The notes beneath the pieces are model-generated. The model was not told the DNA's origin. It saw only the letters and a program-made list of their open reading frames with translations, and searched no databases. A stretch of 17,152 bases of DNA from Sulfurimonadaceae bacterium. Lineage in GTDB: Bacteria; Campylobacterota; Campylobacteria; Campylobacterales; Sulfurimonadaceae. Shown here piece by piece: positions 9,401-14,418 of this stretch (position 1 is the first letter of the stretch; each line of letters starts with the position of its first letter). The DNA lies in the NCBI GenBank assembly GCA_026193155.1, contig JAPHSI010000179.1:1-17152 (forward strand), given 5' to 3'. Position numbers and translations under genes: made by a program.

Positions 9401-9987
9401 TTATTGTCATGTGCGTGAGGAATTATTTGAGAAAATAAATTTGAGATTTTAATAGAGAGATAATCTACATCTGGATTTTTAAGAAGTTTTATATATTTAG
9501 AAACTCTTTTAGCAGCTTCTTCTTCACTTAAAACTATCTCACCGATTACATTTATGTTTACACGAGTACCTTCATCTTTTCTTGCTTTCATATGTTTTGA
9601 AAGGACTGGGTCTTCACCTTGAATAACTATAGAACTTATATCATCACGAAGATATTTTATAAACATTGGGATTGAGATTGAGCTGACATATACACCTATA
9701 TCACGAAACAGCCATATTAAAATCTGTTCAAACTGAGAAAAAAAGTCTGTACTTTCATATTTTTTAAATATATGTTCTAGCTGATCTGCAACTCTATCCG
9801 GATTATGTGAACGGAAACTCTGATCTAATAACTCAATAAGAAAAATTTTGTTTATGGGATTTTTCAACATTTTAAGCATCATCTCGTGAAAATCTTGCTC
9901 TTTTGCTTTACGAGAAACTTGTATCTTTTTTTGCCAGTCATGTGCAACTTTTTTTACATCTTGAACTATTTGTGTTGGTATACTCAT
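6403..9987 (-). CDS. putA: Bifunctional proline dehydrogenase / L-glutamate-gamma-semialdehyde dehydrogenase PutA
   Basis: PutA oxidises proline to glutamate in two steps, passing electrons to quinone through FAD and then to NAD+. In this 1194-residue protein the proline dehydrogenase barrel covers about 130-460 (RIVKGANQE 295-303, YLVRRFDENT 414-423). The aldehyde dehydrogenase domain covers about 500-985 (WNFPVAIPAGG 656-666, general-base Glu753 in SAETGGKDA, catalytic Cys787 in GQKCSA, PFGGMRKSAIGSG near 952-964). The N-terminus has no ribbon-helix-helix DNA-binding domain, so it is not the self-repressing trifunctional type. About 200 extra residues follow the ALDH domain, resembling the C-terminal domain of longer PutA forms. 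The ATG follows AGGAG by 6 bases. It is the first gene of the operon, with a sigma-70-like promoter just upstream and a divergent MerR-type gene. Confidence 0.97.
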   Translation of the reverse strand: MSIPTQIVQDVKKVAHDWQKKIQVSRKAKEQDFHEMMLKMLKNPINKIFLIELLDQSFRSHNPDRVADQLEHIFKKYESTDFFSQFEQILIWLFRDIGVYVSSISIPMFIKYLRDDISSIVIQGEDPVLSKHMKARKDEGTRVNINVIGEIVLSEEEAAKRVSKYIKLLKNPDVDYLSIKISNLFSQIIPHAHDNNVRHISNQLEKIYRAAKQNTYKDKDSQEHYKFVNLDMEEYRDVETTIDAFKKVLSEDEFKDLKAGIVIQTYLPDAIIYIKDLYKWAKQRVDNGGAPIKIRIVKGANQEMELTEASLRGWPCVTYSSKAESDANFKVAMDFLLDPEVAPYVNTGVASHNLFDHALAMLLAKDRGVESYVTAEMLEGMSEAAYELLKEEGLDVILYAPTATKDTFTNAIAYLVRRFDENTAEQNFLRHSFGLEVDTPAWDRLIKTYDDAIEIMPSIYQKPFRDQNRNLEVKKQKVDVRSYHFENESDTDFVLKANREWAEKIRDKWQNIGEEGGFNAYPVIGGEILTKDGGLEKIDKSQYHEKKIVGSYVEATPDEMKKAIDTAKADPDGWRELNAQQRQEVLMDVAHEIRVARADLIGIAAAEVGKVFTETDVEVSEAIDFLNFYPYSVSKISGLTGVKTSGRGVGLVISPWNFPVAIPAGGVAASLAAGNTVILKPAKDAILSAYRLCQCFWDAGISKNTLQFVPAAGSHVGEHMIPSKDIDFAIFTGGEKTAYDIIKARPDIHISAETGGKDATIVTALADRDQAIKNVVISAFHNSGQKCSATSLLVLERELYEDDNFKQTLKEAVESLKTGSVWDFSNRIGTLSNLPAGELKKSLSYLDDGEEWLVKPDYADEGNPYMLTPSVRWGTKKNDFCHMNELFGPVLSVMCAEDLDDAIDIVNATGYGLTSGIETLDKREQDYWRERIIAGNLYINRGTTGAIVIRQPFGGMRKSAIGSGKKAGGFNYVSQFMNIDYHETNLYESCSTKFIDQMRVFLTRDTVFNEECESALRHICHFSHWHEVEFLKEHDYSHIRGESNIIRYLPVKSVLLRIEEKDELDEILTTIMAIKMVGANIHVSIPKKSKKAELIWLESKQSAFIGKDDSISRDDEDEVIAKISTVQRVRFLHPDNATQNIYKSIADKAIYIASENFVSHGRLELMHYFIEQSISNSYHRYGNLGIQGLSIEEV

Positions 9988-10014
9988 ATATTCTCCTCGC
10001 TATATTACAATATG

Positions 10015-10030
10015 TTCTAATGTATTAGAA
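10015..10030. promoter_or_regulatory. Palindrome over the putA -10 box (candidate operator)
   Basis: TTCTAAT and ATTAGAA form perfect 7-bp arms separated by GT. The site covers the proposed -10 box of putA. Symmetry, position and the adjacent divergent regulator gene make it a candidate operator for that MerR-type protein. The assignment is inference. Confidence 0.45.
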
Positions 10031-10047
10031 TACAGTTAATATGTCAA
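10019..10047 (-). promoter_or_regulatory. Predicted sigma-70 promoter of putA
   Basis: On the minus strand TTGACA (10042-10047) is followed after exactly 17 bases by TACATT (10019-10024), a 4 of 6 match to TATAAT. Transcription would start near 10012, leaving a leader of about 25 bases with AGGAG before the putA ATG. The -10 box lies at the centre of a 16-bp inverted repeat (10015-10030), a good position for repression or for a MerR-type activator. Read by eye only. Confidence 0.5.
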
Positions 10048-10072
10048 ATTTAATAAGCACATATGTAGTTTT

Positions 10073-10091
10073 TTTACATAATTTATGTAAA
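10073..10091. promoter_or_regulatory. 19-bp perfect palindrome in the putA-merR intergenic region
   Basis: TTTACATAA and TTATGTAAA are perfect 9-bp arms around a single central T. Further partial copies of the half-site occur at about 10115-10122 (TTTACATA, preceded by A/T-rich bases) and 10146-10151 (TTTACA) toward the divergent gene. This looks like a binding site for a dimeric regulator acting on one or both divergent promoters. The regulator is unknown. Confidence 0.4.
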
Positions 10092-10161
10092 TTTTTTCAT
10101 TATTTGATTCAAATATTTACATATACAGTACCATTGAATAGTTTATTTACAAACTAATAAG

Positions 10162-10167
10162 TATAAT
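10162..10167 (+). promoter_or_regulatory. -10 box of the MerR-family gene
   Basis: A perfect TATAAT lies 19 bases before the ATG at 10187, with AGAGGAAG (about 10176-10183) as the ribosome-binding site between them. No good -35 box is visible at the expected distance (TAGTTT at 10139-10144), as is common in Campylobacterota promoters. Confidence 0.5.
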
Positions 10168-10186
10168 TTCAAAAAAGAGGAAGTAA

Positions 10187-10525
10187 ATGGCTTTATTAAA
10201 TAACGAAAAAAATGTTTTACCGCTAAGCAGCATTGCTGAAATTCTCTCTGCAAAATCAAGAACTTTGAAAATGTATGAAGACAAAGGTTTATTACCTACT
10301 AAAAAAGAAACGAAAAAACTATATTCTATAAATGATGTAAAATCTATCGCATATGTTCACTACCTTGCAAGTGCTAAAAAAATAAACGCAAACGGCATCA
10401 AATATATTTTAGAGATGCTCAAAAATAATATGGATGAAAAAACAAGAGATGATTTTTTAGACCTTGTAGAGATAGAGATGGAAAAGCTATCTGCATCAGA
10501 TGTGAAAGATGTAACAGAGTTTTAA
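10187..10525 (+). CDS. Small MerR-family transcriptional regulator
   Basis: This 112-residue protein has a MerR winged helix-turn-helix at about 12-75 (SIAEILSAKSRTLKMYEDKGLLP, with the R-L--YEDKGLL-P pattern, then KKLYSINDVKSIAYVHYL). A short helix (75-112) could serve for dimerisation. It has no cysteines, so thiol or metal sensing of the MerR/CueR kind is not expected, and there is no separate ligand domain. It is divergent from putA with 199 bp between the starts, and PutA here lacks its own repressor domain, so this protein is the best local candidate for controlling proline use (inference). It converges on rpoN with 2 bp between the stops. Confidence 0.85.
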   Translation: MALLNNEKNVLPLSSIAEILSAKSRTLKMYEDKGLLPTKKETKKLYSINDVKSIAYVHYLASAKKINANGIKYILEMLKNNMDEKTRDDFLDLVEIEMEKLSASDVKDVTEF

Positions 10526-10527
10526 AA

Positions 10528-11745
10528 CTAATCCCTGACTTTATATATTTTTTTTCTCTCTTTTGAAGATGGAATATCAAGAAGTTTTCTATACTTGGTA
10601 ATTGTACGCCTTACCATCTTCATATTGTATCTTTTCATAACATTATCAACCAAATCCTGATCAGTCAAAGGCTCATCATGATTTTCATTCTCTATTAAAT
10701 TTTGTATATAGTTCTTTATTTCTGAAGATGAAAGGTTTTTAGAGACCGCATTTGTAAAAAATGACTTTAAGGAAAATATACCCCTGTCACATTTTATATA
10801 CTTATTAGATACAGCCCTGCTTATTGTTGATTCTTCAAAACCAATATCTTCTGCAACTTGAGCCATAGTCATGGGTTTTAATTCACTTCCTACAAAAAAA
10901 CTCATTTGTCTCTCTACTATTAAAAGTACAAGTTTATAAAGAGTAGACTTTCTAAGCTCTAGCAGATTCACAAGATCCCTTGCTTCTTTTAGTTTATCTT
11001 TAAGCTCTTCATTTTTACTTTTAAAAGGGTCTGTTATAACTATATCCGGATAGTAACTGTTATTCATTTTAACAGATATATCATTACTGACATCCACAAA
11101 AAAATCCGGGACTATATAAGAATTTTCCTCTTGATAATCAACTGCGGGAGGAGATTTGAATCTTTTAATAATCTCTGTAGCCTCATCAAATCTGTGGTGC
11201 TTATGGTATTTGTCTATATTTTTTATATTTTGAATTACCTTTTGCATAAAAAGATTCAACTCTTCATCAATAGGTATTTGAGAGAGTTGAAACATAAATG
11301 ATTCTACTAAATCTAAAGAACCTATTCCACTTGGTTCAAGATATGCAAACCTTTGTCTGATGCTCTCTACAAACTCATTAGTAACATTACATTTAATAGC
11401 TATACTTCCAATATCACCTTCAAAATATCCATCGCTACCTATATTCATAAGTATCTCATGTGCTACTTTTTGAGATGTAGGTGTTGGGAATAAAGGTGCC
11501 TCAATCTGATTTGACACTACATCATGTAAAGACTCTTTATATAAGTTTATCTCTTCAATAAAACCACCACTTGAGTAGTTTGATTCAAAAGATGACTGGT
11601 ATTCTAAAAAAGGGTTGTCAAAACTGTGTTCTTTAAAAATAGTCTCTAAATCCTGAAGAGGAGCTTGTAATAAAGGTAACCATAATCTTAGCGATAATTG
11701 TAAACCTTGTTTTTGTGTTGTGTGTAAATTAAATGTACTTGACAT
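10528..11745 (-). CDS. rpoN: RNA polymerase sigma-54 factor
   Basis: RpoN directs RNA polymerase to -24/-12 promoters, which need an ATP-driven activator such as NifA. In this 405-residue protein the activator-interacting region I is at the N-terminus (QKQGLQLSLRLWLPLLQ, 11-27), the helix-turn-helix covers about 293-330 (MAQVAEDIGFEESTISRAVSNKYI with the ESTISR core) and the RpoN box is VRRTITKYRK (378-387). It is shorter than E. coli RpoN (477) but close to other Campylobacterota forms. It is the last gene of the nif accessory cluster rather than in a housekeeping context. No Shine-Dalgarno sequence precedes the ATG; a hairpin and a TATAAT do. Whether the genome has a second rpoN cannot be seen. 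Confidence 0.96.
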   Translation of the reverse strand: MSSTFNLHTTQKQGLQLSLRLWLPLLQAPLQDLETIFKEHSFDNPFLEYQSSFESNYSSGGFIEEINLYKESLHDVVSNQIEAPLFPTPTSQKVAHEILMNIGSDGYFEGDIGSIAIKCNVTNEFVESIRQRFAYLEPSGIGSLDLVESFMFQLSQIPIDEELNLFMQKVIQNIKNIDKYHKHHRFDEATEIIKRFKSPPAVDYQEENSYIVPDFFVDVSNDISVKMNNSYYPDIVITDPFKSKNEELKDKLKEARDLVNLLELRKSTLYKLVLLIVERQMSFFVGSELKPMTMAQVAEDIGFEESTISRAVSNKYIKCDRGIFSLKSFFTNAVSKNLSSSEIKNYIQNLIENENHDEPLTDQDLVDNVMKRYNMKMVRRTITKYRKLLDIPSSKERKKIYKVRD

Positions 11746-11751
11746 GATTAA

Positions 11752-11757
11752 ATTATA
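11752..11757 (-). promoter_or_regulatory. TATAAT box directly before rpoN
   Basis: On the minus strand a perfect TATAAT ends 6 bases (TTAATC) before the rpoN ATG, so transcription from it would start at or beside the start codon. This geometry matches a leaderless transcript and fits the absent Shine-Dalgarno sequence. No -35 match is seen (ACTCAA at a 17-base spacing). It may be an AT-rich coincidence. Confidence 0.4.
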
Positions 11758-11780
11758 CTCAAACCAAAGATGGTTTGAGT
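11757..11780 (-). terminator. Stem-loop between ferredoxin gene and rpoN
   Basis: The arms ACTCAAACCA and TGGTTTGAGT pair perfectly over 10 bp around a 4-base loop. On the minus strand the stem is followed by TATAATTTAAT, T-rich but not a clean T run. It lies 32 bases after the ferredoxin stop and 11 bases before the rpoN ATG. It could end or attenuate the nif transcript, so that rpoN is read at a lower level or from its own promoter. Confidence 0.55.
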
Positions 11781-11784
11781 CCCT

Positions 11785-11809
11785 AAACTGCGTATATTTT
11801 ATACAGTTT
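11785..11809 (-). terminator. Weaker hairpin after the ferredoxin gene
   Basis: AAACT pairs with AGTTT and GTAT with ATAC, with a 2-base bulge (GC) and a 5-base AT loop, 2 bases after the ferredoxin stop codon. It may protect the 3' end of the mRNA. It stands next to the stronger stem at 11757-11780. Confidence 0.3.
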
Positions 11810-11811
11810 GA

Positions 11812-12108
11812 TTAGTATTTCAATCTAACTAAACCGTTTGGCTTAGAAACTTTCATCTGACATGAAAGACGTGAGTTTGGTGTACAAGTCCCAGAACAAA
11901 TCTCTTTAAGAACTTTTACCTCTTTATCAGTTTTATCAGATAAAAATTCCATACCTGATTCAACTTCAACTACACATGTTCCACATTCACCATCACGACA
12001 TCCAAAAGGAAGTGCTGAACCACTTGCCTCCACAATATCTTGAATAGTACTACCCTGTTTTACATTTATTGCTAAAAAATCGTTTATGATTTCTACTCTT
12101 GTTGTCAT
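11812..12108 (-). CDS. [2Fe-2S] ferredoxin of the nif cluster
   Basis: This 98-residue plant/cyanobacterial-type ferredoxin has cluster ligands in FGCRDGECGTCVV (Cys37, Cys42, Cys45) and a distal Cys, most likely Cys83 in LSCQ. Two extra cysteines, Cys71 and Cys75 (CSGTC), are not part of the basic pattern. It is a probable low-potential electron carrier. Within a nif operon it could feed nitrogenase or the cofactor assembly enzymes, or act like the Shethna-type FeSII protein that shields nitrogenase from oxygen; sequence alone does not decide. AAGGAAG is 4 bases before the ATG. It is separated from nifZ upstream by a 209-bp structured gap and from rpoN downstream by hairpins. Confidence 0.88.
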   Translation of the reverse strand: MTTRVEIINDFLAINVKQGSTIQDIVEASGSALPFGCRDGECGTCVVEVESGMEFLSDKTDKEVKVLKEICSGTCTPNSRLSCQMKVSKPNGLVRLKY

Positions 12109-12317
12109 TCTACTTCCTTAATTTTATTTCATAAAATGAAGGGAACCTCTTCATTTATTTATTAAGATGTCGGAAGTAATTCCGTCATCTACGCTAACGC
12201 TTGGTTCACCTCAGCGGTGAACTCGCGCACTGTTGGTGCTTTTGATTTTTTGTTTTATTTTTGTCAAACCCCATGAAAATCGTTTTTAAAATTTTTTCTC
12301 CTTTCATTTTTAGATTG
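12109..12317. other. Structured, GC-richer intergenic block between nifZ and ferredoxin genes
   Basis: This is the longest gene-free stretch. Its core (about 12165-12240) is clearly richer in G+C than its surroundings and holds three consecutive hairpins: 12165-12190 (11-bp stem with one T-T mismatch, loop GTAA), 12204-12222 (7-bp perfect stem GTTCACC/GGTGAAC) and 12227-12239 (GCAC/GTGC). On the + strand the last is followed by TTTTGATTTTTTG, which resembles an intrinsic terminator. It could be a small antisense-strand RNA, a REP/MITE-like repeat, or an mRNA processing element of the nif operon. No convincing reading frame exists; a 22-codon ATG frame on the minus strand has no properly spaced ribosome site. 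Confidence 0.5.
12134..12156 (-). terminator. Stem-loop upstream of the ferredoxin gene
   Basis: AAATGAAG and CTTCATTT form 8-bp perfect arms around a 7-base loop, about 25 bases before the ferredoxin ATG and downstream of nifZ on the minus strand. There is no clear T run after it, so partial termination or mRNA processing between nifZ and the ferredoxin gene is as likely as full termination. Confidence 0.35.
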
Positions 12318-12707
12318 CTATTTTTTACTCATCTTTTCTCTATGAAGCCGCATAGCTTCACGTTCAAGTTCATCTTCATCAATAAAATTATCTTCCATTG
12401 ACTCCAACTCATGCTCACGGCATCCGATGATTTCAACTTCCATCTCAGTCCCGAAAAAATGCACTTCATAAACTCTAATAACTTGTAAAAATTCACCCAT
12501 ATGCTTAATGTACCCTACGCTACCCTTTGGCATCATAAGTGTTCCTATTTTTGCATGTGGATAAGTTCCATCATTTACAATATCACTTAAGAGTTTTACC
12601 CTTTGTCCAACTTTATACTTTGGTTCTTCTTCATCTTTACCTGAACGACTTGCCGTTACACTATCATGCAACTTTACATTTCGATCAAATATTTGATTAG
12701 CATCCAC
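12318..12707 (-). CDS. nifZ: NifZ, nitrogenase P-cluster maturation protein
   Basis: NifZ helps complete the second P-cluster of the NifDK protein. This 129-residue chain carries the family pattern YKVGQRVKLL (31-40), NDGTYPHAKIGTLMMPKGSVGYI (45-67, with the NDGT-P--G-L-P-GS-G spacing) and GCREHELE (95-102). The reading frame starts with GTG at 12707, preceded by GGGGA at a 6-base distance, and overlaps the end of nifW by 11 bp. That supports the GTG and translational coupling. No usable in-frame ATG lies near. About 28 N-terminal residues before the domain and a charged tail rich in Asp/Glu/Lys/Arg are less conserved. Confidence 0.88.
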   Translation of the reverse strand: MDANQIFDRNVKLHDSVTASRSGKDEEEPKYKVGQRVKLLSDIVNDGTYPHAKIGTLMMPKGSVGYIKHMGEFLQVIRVYEVHFFGTEMEVEIIGCREHELESMEDNFIDEDELEREAMRLHREKMSKK

Positions 12708-13038
12708 AGCTATTCCCCGGTGATGGCGTACAACTCATGCAACCACTTAATTTGCCGTCTTTGAACATATTCCAAACATCTGCAGCACTCGGTGCATAAC
12801 CGTTTGAGAATTCTCCATATACTTTTAGAAGTGAATATTTTAAAAAATCAAGTAATCTTTCATCTTCACCAATAAGGTTTTTCATACCGGTTTTTATAAG
12901 TGTTCCATACTCTTTTAATATATGGAATCTTTTAACATTTACAAGACTTGCATCATAGTCTAAATCAAAAAAAACAAAATAATCTTCTGCATCAGTTAGT
13001 TCATAAAACTCGTCTAATGACTTTGTCTTGGTATTCAT
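12697..13038 (-). CDS. nifW: NifW, nitrogenase-stabilising/protective protein with Cys-rich tail
   Basis: NifW binds NifDK and is linked to protection or maturation of the enzyme under oxygen. The 113-residue sequence shows the family core LDEFYELTDAEDYFVFFDLDYD followed by VNVKRFHILKEYG (about 8-46; key residues D-AEDY--FF-L-YD and V-R-HILK). Later comes a helix, LLDFLKYSLLKVYGEF. The C-terminus is a tail with four cysteines, SGCMSC and CGC (Cys100, 103, 111, 113), which could bind metal or form disulfides. This tail is absent from short NifW proteins such as that of Klebsiella. AAAGGAA is 7 bases before the ATG; the gene is 11 bp after the PII gene and overlaps nifZ. Confidence 0.87.
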   Translation of the reverse strand: MNTKTKSLDEFYELTDAEDYFVFFDLDYDASLVNVKRFHILKEYGTLIKTGMKNLIGEDERLLDFLKYSLLKVYGEFSNGYAPSAADVWNMFKDGKLSGCMSCTPSPGNSCGC

Positions 13039-13049
13039 AAATCATTCCT

Positions 13050-13451
13050 TTAACTACAAGGTGTATCAATATGTGTAGTTATCATTGATTGCACATTGCT
13101 TATTTTTTTATTTATTTGTGTTGTTAGAGCTTCAGCATCCGTCTCACCTGTACGGATTCGCTCAACTCCGCCAACTTCAATCCACCACATCTTTCCAGCA
13201 CCGCGGCCTAGATCATGGGCATTGCTTCTGATACACTCCATAACAATCTCTCTGTGTGCAATATCAGAGACAACAATTTCCAGTTTTACTTTTGATACAA
13301 GGTCTGCCGGTTGGTTATCTGCTTCTGTTAATCCAAATGACCCTTTACCAATAACATCACTAACGGTAATACCTTCAATGTTATTAGAAAACAGGTCTTC
13401 CAAAATATTTTTTAAGTTGTATTTATTTACAACTGCCATTACCATATACAT
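13050..13451 (-). CDS. Divergent PII-family nitrogen regulatory protein
   Basis: PII proteins are trimers that sense ATP/ADP and 2-oxoglutarate and control nitrogen enzymes or transporters. The 133-residue protein keeps the core strands (MYMVMAVVNKYNLKNILEDLF, KVKLEIVVSD) and the signature GAGKMWWIEVGGVERIRTGETDAEAL (84-109). The T-loop (about 35-55, GKGSFGLTEADNQPADLVSKVK) is about four residues shorter than in GlnB/GlnK. It lacks the uridylylated Tyr51 and has Phe where Gln39, which helps bind Mg-ATP/2-oxoglutarate, is expected. Three Met codons compete for the start; AGGAG 6 bases before the first supports 13451. The gene begins 1 bp after the flavodoxin stop. A role in nitrogenase or NifA control is likely but not shown. 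Confidence 0.85.
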   Translation of the reverse strand: MYMVMAVVNKYNLKNILEDLFSNNIEGITVSDVIGKGSFGLTEADNQPADLVSKVKLEIVVSDIAHREIVMECIRSNAHDLGRGAGKMWWIEVGGVERIRTGETDAEALTTQINKKISNVQSMITTHIDTPCS

Positions 13452-13452
13452 C

Positions 13453-13977
13453 TTAATCTCCTAGTTCTGATTTTAATATATCTACCCATCTCTCTATCCT
13501 TTGCTCTGTTTTATCAGATTCATTATGTTCATCTATCGCCAGACCACATAGTTTATTATCCATTTCAGCTAAAGAAAATTCATACGAATAATCATCTTTT
13601 GGCATATAACCTATTGCATTTGCACCCGCTGTCGTAAATGTTTTATGAAGTTTCCCAAGTGCGCTACAAAAGTGCTCACCATGCTTTTTACAGTCACCTG
13701 CTCCAAAAAATGCAACAGTTTTACCACTGAAGTCTATTGTCTCATCTTCTATCTCTAAAACAGGATCAACCCAGCTAAAATGTAAATCACCTTGCCCCCA
13801 AGTTGAACTTCCTAAAAACAATACATCATATTCCAAAAGCTGATCTTCAACATCATCAAAATCCTCTTCCATATTTATTACATCATCTTCATCGATACCA
13901 AATGCTTCAACCAAAGCATCTGCCACTTTCATGCTAGTTCCACCTGCTGTCCCTACAAAAATTCCTATTTTACTCAT
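13453..13977 (-). CDS. nifF: Long-chain flavodoxin, NifF type
   Basis: This FMN-binding electron carrier probably donates electrons to nitrogenase reductase, as NifF does. The 174-residue length fits long-chain flavodoxins. The phosphate loop is GTAGGTSMKVAD (9-20, a variant of GT-TGNT), the first FMN loop is SSTWGQGDLHFSWVDP (57-72, Trp60), and the second is FGAGDCKKHGEHFCSALG (91-108), where the usual FMN-stacking Tyr appears to be His99. The protein is strongly acidic. AGGAGGT precedes the ATG by about 6 bases, one of the strongest ribosome sites in the window, so high output is expected. It sits 15 bp after the DUF269 gene and 1 bp before the PII gene. Confidence 0.9.
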   Translation of the reverse strand: MSKIGIFVGTAGGTSMKVADALVEAFGIDEDDVINMEEDFDDVEDQLLEYDVLFLGSSTWGQGDLHFSWVDPVLEIEDETIDFSGKTVAFFGAGDCKKHGEHFCSALGKLHKTFTTAGANAIGYMPKDDYSYEFSLAEMDNKLCGLAIDEHNESDKTEQRIERWVDILKSELGD

Positions 13978-13992
13978 TTATATACCTCCTGA

Positions 13993-14418
13993 TTATTTTT
14001 TTAATTCTTCATAAATATCAATTGCATTTTTAAGAAGCTTATCACCCTCTTTAACTAAGTCTTCATATGTACGAAACGAAAACCTGTGTGCATCTTTAAA
14101 GAATTTATTTACAATTACTATTTTGTCGGCTATTACAACAGCCCTACCAAAACCTTCATGACTCATCTCCATTACAACTGAACACATAACACCTGTTTTT
14201 TTCTCAAAAGCCAGAGCGATTGCCTGATAAATAAGTCTAATATCTTGTATCTGCATCTCATCAATATCTGCAATAACAGGAATATTTTTCAAATCTTCTT
14301 TGCTCTTTATATATTTTTCTTTTAAAATATCTTCATCTGCTTTATTAGCCCATGTACCGAACTGGTCAAGTGCTCTAACTTGAGATATCAGAGTATCTAT
14401 AAATAAATTCTCCATCAT
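13993..14418 (-). CDS. NifX-associated nitrogen fixation protein (DUF269)
   Basis: This 141-residue protein belongs to the DUF269 family found beside nifX in many diazotrophs. Supporting motifs are LISQVRALDQFGTWANK (10-26), IPVIADID (46-53), MSHEGFGRAVVIADKIVIVNK (85-105; key residues MSHEGFGR and VVNK) and the HRFSF segment (111-115). It is thought to take part in cofactor handling with NifX, but its biochemical role is not settled. The ATG overlaps the nifX stop as TAATG, so the two are translationally coupled. A second ATG follows at once (Met-Met). Confidence 0.9.
   Translation of the reverse strand: MMENLFIDTLISQVRALDQFGTWANKADEDILKEKYIKSKEDLKNIPVIADIDEMQIQDIRLIYQAIALAFEKKTGVMCSVVMEMSHEGFGRAVVIADKIVIVNKFFKDAHRFSFRTYEDLVKEGDKLLKNAIDIYEELKK

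Noticed and set aside
12191..12239. Integron attC-like site (CGCTAACGC followed by inverted repeats)
   Set aside because: No matching 3' core with RYYYAAC/GTTRRRY pairing and no integrase or cassette structure nearby.
12221..12291. Minus-strand 22-codon frame beginning ATGGGG near 12289
   Set aside because: The possible ribosome site AAAGGAG is more than 20 bases upstream, the product is low-complexity, and the region is better explained by hairpins.
13096..13464. 122-codon plus-strand open frame over the PII gene
   Set aside because: Antisense shadow of a conserved gene, with unusual Ser/Ile/Arg-rich composition.
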